From Nitrososphaerales archaeon TH5893 (lineage in GTDB: Archaea > Thermoproteota > Nitrososphaeria > Nitrososphaerales > Nitrososphaeraceae), in NCBI GenBank assembly GCA_014523685.1, contig JAATVT010000077.1, positions 1-14,916 of the forward strand: 14,916 nucleotides of DNA, in the 5' to 3' direction. A program made the position numbers and the translations under genes. This document shows, piece after piece, positions 1 through 6,464 of this stretch. The notes beneath the pieces were generated by a model. It was not told the DNA's origin and did not search any database. It was given only the letters and a program-made list of their open reading frames with translations. How positions within the stretch are numbered: position 1 is the first letter of the stretch; every line of letters begins with the position of its first letter.

Positions 1-162
1 ATTCTCATATTCACCTATGGCCCTATAGAGCATATGGATGATTTCCCCATCGTAACTAATTGCGCAGTTAAAAACTGCTTTGGATTCCCACCAGCAATCT
101 TTGTTTGGTAGGAGAATTGGATTTTTTGGATATCTTTTCAAGATCGTTTTTCTGTCAAACAA
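1..162 (-). CDS. GH130-like glycoside phosphorylase/glycosidase, N-terminal part (cut by window edge)
   Basis: Reading the minus strand from a TTG at 162 gives 54 open codons that run off the left edge. The peptide begins MFDRKTILKRYPKNPIL, followed by a WWESKAVFN segment and then IIHMLYRAIGEYEN. This layout (a 'NPIL.P' start, a W-E-x-x-x-VFN segment, then 'h.lYRA.g') is that of the first beta-propeller blade of GH130-type mannoside phosphorylases and related archaeal 'glycosidases', which act on beta-mannosides or other oligosaccharides in the cytoplasm. An in-frame TGA lies just upstream (TGA GGG AAT GTC TTG), so TTG at 162 is the only usual start. An AT-rich TATA-like stretch lies near 195-205. 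The catalytic region is outside the window, so the reaction cannot be checked. The family call rests on recalled motifs only. Confidence 0.6.
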   Translation of the reverse strand, partial: MFDRKTILKRYPKNPILLPNKDCWWESKAVFNCAISYDGEIIHMLYRAIGEYEN

Positions 163-394
163 GACATTCCCTCATTCTTGGTTTATCTTGAAGCATAAAA
201 ATTTAATCGCATAATATAGCGCCGACAACATGAGTCTATTAATACATGAGCTCAACGCATATTAATAAAGTCTTGAATGCATTTGGAAGGCTGACTAGTA
301 TTGTCTGTTAAGATTTGATATCATTTCTAGTTTTGTAGAGCGGCCAATCTAACTGCGCATTCCTCGTCTGGCCATAGAATGTGTTCTTTTTAAG

Positions 395-571
395 CTATAA
401 AACCTCCAAATGTTTTCTTTCCCGTCTACCTCTCTGCAATAGCAAAATAAGCAAAGGAAATACTAACCCAATCAGTAACATTATTTCTCTAGTTATTGCT
501 ATGAAAAAACCCACCATCAACATCCATGATATACAGATCGCCAAGACATAGTCCTCGGTATTGGCTCGCAT
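395..571 (-). CDS. Small two-helix membrane protein, 58 aa
   Basis: The protein is unrecognised. It has an acidic N-terminal tail (MRANTEDY), a first hydrophobic helix at about residues 8-27, a one-turn break with T-R-E at 27-29, a second very hydrophobic helix at about 30-45, and a basic C-terminal tail (QRGRRERKHLEVL). The charge pattern is typical of a real integral membrane miniprotein with cytoplasmic Arg/Lys tails. A TATA-like box (TTTAATAT on the minus strand, 594-601) is centred about 26 bases before the ATG at 571, which predicts a leaderless mRNA, a common arrangement in thaumarchaea. The frame is open further upstream but has no usual start there. It sits alone between the GH130-like gene and a non-coding stretch. 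Function unknown. Confidence 0.55.
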   Translation of the reverse strand: MRANTEDYVLAICISWMLMVGFFIAITREIMLLIGLVFPLLILLLQRGRRERKHLEVL

Positions 572-593
572 ATCAATAAAGGCTGTGGCCGTA

Positions 594-601
594 ATATTAA
601 A
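594..601 (-). promoter_or_regulatory. TATA-like box for the 58-aa membrane protein
   Basis: Minus-strand TTTAATAT is centred about 26 bases from the ATG at 571, the archaeal BoxA-to-start spacing. It supports a leaderless transcript. No factor B element was scored. Confidence 0.4.
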
Positions 602-1032
602 GGTTTTTTTGTCTTGTACTTAATCTGCTTAGGTGTTACGGAATACGTAGCAATACCAAACCTGATTCAGCTAAAACATTTTCATTGTCGGTAGAGGATA
701 ACCTTTTCTATGTGTGAGTAAACCCGATTATTGGAAGAATAAAATCATATCCGGTTCATTGGCTAATCTGATCTTTCTTTTTTGCCCCTGAGCCACAGTT
801 GTTCTCTACTAAGATACTCATAATCGCAGGTTAACTCTAGTTCATATCTTGATTCCTCCTCTGGGAATACCTGCTGCTTGTTCGTGTTAACGGCTTTAAA
901 ATGCCTTTTCTGTAATTAGGAGATTGTATTTCAGGGAGTGTATCTGCGTATTCAATACTATTATTGGAAATGTCAAATTAAATAAATCGTGTAATTTAGA
1001 TAATCATTACCAAAAATACTCTAAGTTCCAGG
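602..1032. other. Gene-poor spacer with a start-less open fragment
   Basis: No complete gene is visible here. The one coding-like stretch is a minus-strand open frame at 763-915 (50 codons, then TAG). Its composition is protein-like and includes ...FPEEESRYELELTCDYEYL..., but it has no ATG, GTG or TTG after the upstream TAA. It may be the eroded end of a lost gene. The last 60 bases (about 970-1030) are AT-rich and probably hold the promoter of the secreted-protein gene at 1033. Confidence 0.4.
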
Positions 1033-1719
1033 ATGGCTAGCGATAATTGCGCCAATAATGCCTTGCATCAAACCACGTTGTTTTCAATATCCTTCATATT
1101 GTCTATGCTGGTGGGATCAATGTTTCAAGAAAGTCAGACTACTGAGTCACCAATAATGCATGTCATTCCAGCTTTGATGTTATCTAACCAGGCGTTTGCA
1201 GCCCATGGGGAAGAGATCCTCATTTCATTAGAAAATTCAACTTTTCTGCCCTTGACAACAGCACAAGGCAACCAACTCAAGGTATCTCTATATTATAATG
1301 TTCAAAACGCATCCACAACAGGTCAAACAATAAACGCAGTAATGAAATTGTATAACCCAAATGGAACTTTGATAAAAACTTCATCATTTCCAGCAGGATT
1401 TCCCGCTCTTAGCTCAGGAAAAGCGGAACTGAAAAGCACCCTGACTGATAAATCAATCCAAGACCTAATAGCAAATGTCACATTTACCAACTCTGCTAAG
1501 ACAGATACAATTTCAAACGAAATTTCGATACCAATCAAGCTGGATGGGTTAAAACCGGAAGTAAACTCGTCAGAGAAATCTACAGAAGCAGAACTCCCTC
1601 CATTATCACCGACTCAACAGATACCCCCTAATGAAGAAAAAGGGGAACAAACGATTTCGCCCAATTTAACGCCTAACCCAGAAGCGACATCCCCCGGTAT
1701 AATGCCACCGTTTGGTTGA
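1033..1719 (+). CDS. Predicted secreted/cell-surface protein with Ig-like core and Pro-rich tail, 228 aa
   Basis: The product is unrecognised beyond being exported. A hydrophobic segment at about residues 15-31 is followed by a second one ending SNQAFA-AHG near residue 57, which looks like a signal-peptidase site. The true start may therefore be an internal Met, or the first segment may be an anchor extension. Residues about 60-170 alternate short hydrophobic and polar stretches (LKVSLYYNVQN, INAVMKLYNPNGT, IQDLIANVTFTN), as expected for an Ig-like or FN3-like beta-sandwich. The tail (about 175-228) is rich in Pro, Glu, Ser and Thr and probably disordered. Several N-x-S/T sequons (NST, NAS, NGT, NVT, NSS) fit a glycosylated surface protein. 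The gene stands alone, with no operon partner. The Pro-rich tail could span or attach to the S-layer (inference). Confidence 0.7.
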   Translation: MASDNCANNALHQTTLFSISFILSMLVGSMFQESQTTESPIMHVIPALMLSNQAFAAHGEEILISLENSTFLPLTTAQGNQLKVSLYYNVQNASTTGQTINAVMKLYNPNGTLIKTSSFPAGFPALSSGKAELKSTLTDKSIQDLIANVTFTNSAKTDTISNEISIPIKLDGLKPEVNSSEKSTEAELPPLSPTQQIPPNEEKGEQTISPNLTPNPEATSPGIMPPFG

Positions 1720-2115
1720 AAATATGTTCCCATATATGGAGTAAGAATGCCAATACAGCGAGACCCTACATGGATAACATAATAAAACTTCGATCGATGA
1801 TCAAAATAGTTGAGACATCCTTAGCTATCAATTTACTCCTACATCAATATTCCTCTAGTCAAAATTTTTTTTGATTGAAATCTTTTTCCAGGCTTATTAA
1901 ATGACCTCATACGGATCCTAGTATCATTTGATAAGTCAGCCAGTCTCATATACTCTCGTAAGGCCTAACTCAGTTATGATCTCGTCTATCAAGGTCCTAA
2001 ACCGTGGGCATTATTGAACATATACAGTGGCGACCAGGTATATTAGTACGCCAACAAAATCAGATATGTACCCCGTTTTCTTAACCTAGTGGATCTGAAA
2101 TGAATTAATCTGGGA
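1720..2115. other. Intergenic spacer between the secreted-protein gene and queC
   Basis: No gene of usual length is visible on either strand. A T8 run at about 1866-1873 could end plus-strand transcription from the secreted-protein gene. A minus-strand open fragment near 1936-2010 reads like ...FRTLIDEIITELGLTRVYETG and then stops. It lacks an ATG and is too short to call. Confidence 0.4.
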
Positions 2116-2784
2116 TTATTTATCGATGGTTGTACTAATTGCAGGATCCGTTAACTGTAAAGATCTAAACGCTTCAGATCTACTTTCACATGCATAACAT
2201 CTTCCACAATGTGTTTCGCCAGCATGATGGCAGCTCCAAGTCAAATCGAGTGGTACCTTTAATTTTATTGCTAGATTTATAATCCCTATTCTATCCAAAT
2301 CCGCCAAGGGAGCCACTATCGTGTAGGGTTTGCCATCGCAGTATAAGCAACCTTGATTAATTAACGAGTTCATGTCTTTTATAAAAGATGCTGTCGAGTC
2401 TTTAAAAAACAAACTGTCATCCTTATTATGACCACCTATAATCCATTTGATATCAAGTAATTCTGCATAATGGGCAGCAATAGAATAAAAGATTAGATTT
2501 CTTGCAGGAATATATGATGACCATCTCTTGTCATTTGTAAGAGGTGTATACCTCCCCCCGTCAAAATCTGAAGATTCTTTAATAAACGGGATGTTAATCC
2601 TGAACAGTTCCAAAGTGCTTGCATTCTTAGCTAACGCAAGGGTAGCTTTTTTTTCGTTCTCGATTCTGTCATAGTAATCAAAAGTGATAGCGTAGACTTG
2701 CGTAAATTTTTCCTTCGCCCAATAGAGACAGGTGGCAGAATCCAAGCCACCGGAAAGCATTACTAATGCCTTCGACTCTTTCAT
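2116..2784 (-). CDS. queC: 7-cyano-7-deazaguanine (preQ0) synthase QueC
   Basis: QueC converts 7-carboxy-7-deazaguanine, ammonia and ATP into preQ0, which archaea insert at tRNA position 15 on the way to archaeosine. The 222 residues match the usual family size. Visible motifs are the PP-loop SGGLDS at residues 11-16, YIPARNLIF at 91-99, GGHNKDDS at 117-124, and a C-terminal zinc site with Cys185, Cys193, Cys196 and Cys199 (SCHHAGETHCGRCYAC) followed by R..AF. An oddity is that the usual [G]YPDCR..F segment after the GGH motif reads FFKDSTASF, so the canonical P-D-C is absent. The ATG overlaps the queD stop by four bases (ATGA), implying translational coupling behind queD. The zinc site and PP-loop make the family secure. 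The missing motif leaves the exact substrate slightly open. Confidence 0.92.
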   Translation of the reverse strand: MKESKALVMLSGGLDSATCLYWAKEKFTQVYAITFDYYDRIENEKKATLALAKNASTLELFRINIPFIKESSDFDGGRYTPLTNDKRWSSYIPARNLIFYSIAAHYAELLDIKWIIGGHNKDDSLFFKDSTASFIKDMNSLINQGCLYCDGKPYTIVAPLADLDRIGIINLAIKLKVPLDLTWSCHHAGETHCGRCYACESRSEAFRSLQLTDPAISTTIDK

Positions 2785-3602
2785 ACTGCGGTAGGTTTCG
2801 TTTTCGCGATGATATGTGCACCCTTATTTACTCCCTCATAAATATATACACCAAGGGCTTCAATGTTTGAAGGCATTTTTGGCGCTACTAGCTTAATTAT
2901 CTGGGAGGAAATATTTTCTACAGTCGCTTCGCCGGGCAAGAGAAAGGTTGTAGACTTCGGTACCTGCAATTTAAAGTATCCTTTTGGACCTTCAAAAACT
3001 ATAAGGTAGTGAACATCATCCTCCTTCTCAAGGTACTTTTTGTTGATGAAGAATTTATGGTCCAGCACATTCAGTGTATCCTTGATAATTTTCTTAGCCA
3101 CTCCAAAGTCTATCACTAAGTTGTTTTCCATGTTCCCAATTATTTCAAACATAACAGTAGAGGTATGTCCATGTAATATCGAGCACTTTTCTACTAGTGG
3201 TAAAATATGTGCGTAATCAAAAGCCAGGGACGGGTCCTCAATGAAGATAGAACCTACTTGATTCGACGCGGAGTCGAACGAAAAAAATGATTCCAATTCG
3301 TTCATCATGGCCACGTAGTTTGATTGTCCAATTCCGAGGATCTTAAGCTCTGGGAAATTTTTCTTTATCATTTTGAACTTTTCTAGGTCAGATTCAGGAT
3401 CTATTACTTCGATGTACTTATCGTCGATCTTAAAGTCTATATAAACAAAATTGGACTCATTAAGATTTAGTCTTACATTGTAATCATAATTGTGTCCCAG
3501 AAAAGTTAGGATATTTGATGTAGAAAATTCTGCCCTGTTTCGTAGGAGATTGCCCCTTCGATCGATATATCTTAGATCACTATCTGTAACAACCCCCTCC
3601 AT
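2781..3602 (-). CDS. queD: QueD/PTPS-family 6-carboxytetrahydropterin synthase with an N-terminal PD-(D/E)XK-like domain
   Basis: QueD turns dihydroneopterin triphosphate into 6-carboxytetrahydropterin, an early step towards preQ0. Numbering is from the ATG at 3602 (273 aa). The C-terminal half (about 118-273) carries the zinc histidines His132 (YAH) and His144/His146 (HGH), Cys140 at the catalytic-cysteine position, the LDH pair Asp181-His182, Glu229 (ATVEN) and Glu256 (IYEG). Typical QueD proteins are near 120-150 aa. This one has about 115 extra N-terminal residues resembling a PD-(D/E)XK nuclease fold: Glu25 in a helix, Asp56 in YIDF, Glu65 in YIEVID, then a K-rich helix and a strand. The frame extends 10 codons upstream to a GTG, but the TATA box at 3632-3639 almost abuts that GTG, so ATG 3602 is preferred. 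It is the first gene of a queD-queC operon. Confidence 0.85.
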   Translation of the reverse strand: MEGVVTDSDLRYIDRRGNLLRNRAEFSTSNILTFLGHNYDYNVRLNLNESNFVYIDFKIDDKYIEVIDPESDLEKFKMIKKNFPELKILGIGQSNYVAMMNELESFFSFDSASNQVGSIFIEDPSLAFDYAHILPLVEKCSILHGHTSTVMFEIIGNMENNLVIDFGVAKKIIKDTLNVLDHKFFINKKYLEKEDDVHYLIVFEGPKGYFKLQVPKSTTFLLPGEATVENISSQIIKLVAPKMPSNIEALGVYIYEGVNKGAHIIAKTKPTAV

Positions 3603-3631
3603 AAAATTTCCTACCAACAAAAGTACTAACA

Positions 3632-3639
3632 CATATAAA
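3632..3639 (-). promoter_or_regulatory. TATA box of the queD-queC operon
   Basis: Minus-strand TTTATATG is about 34 bases from the ATG at 3602. It predicts transcription starting near 3610 and a leader of about 8 bases, which decides the queD start against the upstream GTG. Confidence 0.5.
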
Positions 3640-3820
3640 TTGTTATTTGCTCCAAAAGCTAGCTCTAATGGATGTTTCCTTCAACATCTGATTGCTCTTA
3701 TTCCAGAGAATTTGATGTTTCCTGAATTAGTGGACTAGTCGATTCAGATCCATATTTTTAAGCATCTGATTTTGGGTGCCTCATTCAAATATACGCAGTC
3801 CCCATCCCGGTTTTCGGTCC

Positions 3821-3826
3821 TATAAG
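3821..3826 (+). promoter_or_regulatory. Possible TATA box of the AsnB-like gene
   Basis: TATAAG is centred about 26 bases before the TTG at 3850, predicting a leaderless mRNA. A second TATA-like run (TTATAGAA, 3831-3838) is nearby. The 3640-3820 spacer is shared with the divergent queD promoter. Confidence 0.4.
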
Positions 3827-3849
3827 AATTTTATAGAATAGGGTAATTA

Positions 3850-4629
3850 TTGGAAGTAAGTATTGTCTTGCTGGAAGACCTATTAAAGGCACTTTTTACG
3901 GCTGTGGAGTATGCTATAGGAAATGAAACTACTCTTGCGGTCGCTTTTTCTGGGGGGTTAGATAGCTCGTTACTTGCAAAGATATGTAAGGATATAGGAG
4001 TAGACGTAACTTTGCTAACTGTAGGCTTTTCGGAATCATTTGATATTTCCTTCTCCAAAGATATCGCGAGTAGGATGAATTTACCGCACAAGGTATTGGA
4101 GTTAGATATCGAATTCTTTAAGGAAAATGCAAATCAGATATTTAACAAAATTAAATGCAACGTTACCTCACATATTGAAAATTGTATTGGATTTTACTAT
4201 ATTGGTAGATTTGCTCGTGCTAACGGGTTCAGAACTGTTCTAACAGCAAATGGCTGCGACGAACTTTTCTGCGGTTATGATAGATTCAGATTAGCATACA
4301 CCCAAGGCAGTCAGGAGCTCATGAAGCTCACGGATAAGAAGCTTGAAAATGAGTTTGTACTCATGCAAGAAATAGACTGCATATTAAAAGAATTGGGGGT
4401 CAATTTATTACAACCGTTCCTCACACCTGAATTTATCTCCTTAGCAAAAAATATTCCAATTGAGCAGAAGATAACTGGTCCCAATGACTTAGTACGAAAG
4501 CATATCCTGCGACAAGTAGCGGTTTCAATAAATGTACCTGTCCAAGCTGCGATGCAAAGAAAGAAGGCTCTCCAGTACAGTTCTTTGATTCACAAGAATT
4601 TTTGCAAGCTTAATATGGAATCACGATAA
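3850..4629 (+). CDS. Free-standing asparagine-synthase-type (AsnB C-terminal) PP-loop amidotransferase domain, 259 aa
   Basis: The protein is an ATP-pyrophosphatase of the AsnB synthetase-domain family, which adenylates a carboxylate and amidates it. It shows SGGLDSS (34-40), a following LLTVGF strand (55-60), ANGCDELFCGYDRF (133-146, matching the S-G-E-G-x-D-E-L-F-x-G-Y signature with Cys in the second Gly position) and a C-terminal KHILRQVA...VPVQAAMQRKKALQYSS segment typical of the family. There is no N-terminal class II glutaminase domain and no Cys2, so ammonia must come from elsewhere. An in-frame TAA at 3844-3846 limits the start to the TTG at 3850. It is divergent from queD-queC. By analogy with GAT-QueC fusions in other archaea, a role in 7-deazaguanine/archaeosine synthesis is plausible but unproven. 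Asparagine or another amide product is the alternative. Confidence 0.8.
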   Translation: MEVSIVLLEDLLKALFTAVEYAIGNETTLAVAFSGGLDSSLLAKICKDIGVDVTLLTVGFSESFDISFSKDIASRMNLPHKVLELDIEFFKENANQIFNKIKCNVTSHIENCIGFYYIGRFARANGFRTVLTANGCDELFCGYDRFRLAYTQGSQELMKLTDKKLENEFVLMQEIDCILKELGVNLLQPFLTPEFISLAKNIPIEQKITGPNDLVRKHILRQVAVSINVPVQAAMQRKKALQYSSLIHKNFCKLNMESR

Positions 4630-4645
4630 TTTTCGGATCAAGTTC

Positions 4646-4664
4646 GAAGCGGCGAATTCGCTTT
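4646..4664. terminator. Small hairpin/palindrome between convergent genes
   Basis: AAGCG pairs with CGCTT around GCGAATT, and the same site contains the perfect palindrome GCGAATTCGC (4652-4661). It lies 17 bases past the AsnB-like stop and about 80 bases past the purB stop, so it could help end transcription from either side. There is no T-run beside it, so the call is weak. Confidence 0.25.
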
Positions 4665-4742
4665 CAAAGTATGGGAATTGGACCAAAGTCTAAGGGATAC
4701 AAGTTATTGTGGGAATACTCAGTTCTGTAATTTAGCTTAAAT

Positions 4743-6110
4743 CTAACTGGGAGTAAATTTTCGGTTAGTTTCTTTTACCAAACTGGCTGCTTTATCGATA
4801 ATTCTTGACGACGCAGCTAAATGGATCTTAGGATCAATTAAAATACGTAATTCGTCGTCTCTCAACCTCTTCGCTACCCAGGGATCTTCAATCAAGACCT
4901 CTAAAAAATTTTTTCCATTTTGAAGCGCGATGAATGCTACTCTTTGAATTTCCTTGTAAGCCATAGTTCTAGGAATTCCTTTTTTCAATAACGCCTCAAG
5001 AACAAATTCCGAGTAAATCTGACCCTTTGTGATGCCTATGTTTGAGGTGATTCTGTCCTTGTTTATCTGTAGCTCTGAAATAACTTTGGTAGTCAAGTTC
5101 AACATTTCGTCTACTAGTATGGCGCTCATAGGGATGGTAAACCTTTCATTAGCCGAATTTGAAAGGTCCCTCTCATGCCATAATGAAATATTTTCCATAC
5201 TTACGCCTACCAAAGAGCGTAATATTCTTGCAATAGAGGATACTCTTTCGCTCTTAATTGGATTCCGCTTCACAGGCACTGCACTGCTGCCTATTTGTCC
5301 TTGTCTGAAAGGTTCTGTAACTTCGGCCAGCTCTGTTCTTTGCAAATTTCTTATTTCAATGGCAATCTTGTCAAGAGTTGAACCCAATAAAGCAATCAAA
5401 AATTGCATTTCTGCGTATCCTTCTCGTGGGATTACTTGTGTAGCTGCCTCAATCGGAGCAAGGCCCAGTTTTTCTGCCACTAATTCCTGTACGGTCAACG
5501 CACTTTCCCCCATTAATGAACCTGTTCCCACAACACCTAGTGTTTTACATCGCAAAATTCGCTTCTTGCTTTCTTCCATCCTCTCAATATGCTTAGCCAT
5601 TTCCACAGCCCATACGGCAAACTTAAGCCCAAACGCAATTATACTCGCGTGTTGACCGTGTGTTCTTCCGACCGCTGGTAGTGTCCTATATGCTGTTGCT
5701 CTATTAATCAAAATTGTAGCTAGACGCGAGACTTTGGGTTCGATAATCGTAAACACATCCCTTATTTGCATTGAGGTACTGGTATCAACTACGTCACTAC
5801 TCGTCAACCCATAATGGATCCATGGCTTTGTTCTTGAAGAGCATTTTTCACCCAGGGCTTCTACTAACGCCGCTGTGTCATGGTCGCTGATCGATTCCAA
5901 TTCCTTGACCCTATTCAAACTGACAGCGTGAGATCTGGCAATTTTTACAATTTCTTTTGAAGCATAAGAAGGAATCACTCCAATTTGACCCTGTGCGGAC
6001 GCAACGGTCGCTTCAAATTCAATTTCGTAGAGTAGTCGCCGTTCCTCTTCGAATATTCCTCTAATTTCCTTGCTTCCGTAACGTCCGGAATCTATAGGGA
6101 GTATGGGCAT
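4743..6110 (-). CDS. purB: Adenylosuccinate lyase PurB
   Basis: PurB cleaves SAICAR to AICAR and adenylosuccinate to AMP, both with release of fumarate (purine synthesis, cytosolic homotetramer). Numbering is from the ATG at 6110 (455 aa, normal length). Visible motifs are the N-terminal YGS...IF.EE substrate segment, a mid HD-T motif (SDHDTAAL), HYGLTSSDVVDT, the catalytic-base region GRTHGQHA (148-155), and the fumarate-lyase signature loop GSSAVPVKRNP (274-284) holding the catalytic Ser. The loop usually reads GSSAMPxKxNP; here both M and the following H/Y position are Val. A TTG four codons upstream is possible, but the ATG fits better with an AT-rich TATA-like run near 6138-6146. It converges on the AsnB-like gene and has no operon partner. 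Confidence 0.95.
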   Translation of the reverse strand: MPILPIDSGRYGSKEIRGIFEEERRLLYEIEFEATVASAQGQIGVIPSYASKEIVKIARSHAVSLNRVKELESISDHDTAALVEALGEKCSSRTKPWIHYGLTSSDVVDTSTSMQIRDVFTIIEPKVSRLATILINRATAYRTLPAVGRTHGQHASIIAFGLKFAVWAVEMAKHIERMEESKKRILRCKTLGVVGTGSLMGESALTVQELVAEKLGLAPIEAATQVIPREGYAEMQFLIALLGSTLDKIAIEIRNLQRTELAEVTEPFRQGQIGSSAVPVKRNPIKSERVSSIARILRSLVGVSMENISLWHERDLSNSANERFTIPMSAILVDEMLNLTTKVISELQINKDRITSNIGITKGQIYSEFVLEALLKKGIPRTMAYKEIQRVAFIALQNGKNFLEVLIEDPWVAKRLRDDELRILIDPKIHLAASSRIIDKAASLVKETNRKFTPS

Positions 6111-6122
6111 TATATGACACAA

Positions 6123-6464
6123 ACAGATTATATTAGAAAAATAAATCTTGCCTGATACGTGGGTCTCGGTTTATCGTGAGCGTCAGTTCATACGCCTCAA
6201 TGTCGAGAAACTTGCTTGGAATTGGAGGTCCGTTTATAAATCAAGCAGAAATACGACCAAAATCCAGTGTCTAATGGTCATGAGCGAGAATCGTATAAGC
6301 TCTGATAACGTTAATCATTCCTTGCCTCGGAAACCTCTATGTGTGATCTATTAGATCAATAAAGTCGGATGAATCAGAGCGCGTATTTTCTAATTTCTAT
6401 CTTCGTATTGGATTCGTATTTATAAGCTCGTACATGATACCATGAGTGTAATTAGGACACAAAT
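6123..6464. other. Spacer between purB and rtcB (divergent promoters)
   Basis: It holds the purB promoter on the minus side (TTTATTTT near 6138-6146) and an rtcB TATA box (TTTATAAG, 6419-6426, plus strand). A TTG-started plus-strand frame (6148-6354) has no protein-like pattern and is not called. No RNA gene was recognised. Confidence 0.4.
6419..6426 (+). promoter_or_regulatory. TATA box of the rtcB-PDCD5-like operon
   Basis: TTTATAAG places the transcription start near 6448 and gives a leader of about 17 bases before the ATG at 6465. Confidence 0.5.

Noticed and set aside
1936..2010. Short minus-strand protein-like fragment ending VYETG
   Set aside because: Under 30 codons, no ATG in frame and no upstream continuation; could be chance.
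3490..3738. 82-codon plus-strand frame over the queD N-terminus
   Set aside because: Antisense to queD and crossing its promoter; no protein-like signature.
5029..5655. 208-codon plus-strand frame inside purB
   Set aside because: It is antisense to a confident PurB with complete active-site motifs, and its own translation has no recognisable pattern.
6148..6354. 68-codon plus-strand frame between purB and rtcB
   Set aside because: TTG start, no motif, unusual residue mix and overlap with the purB promoter; treated as spacer.
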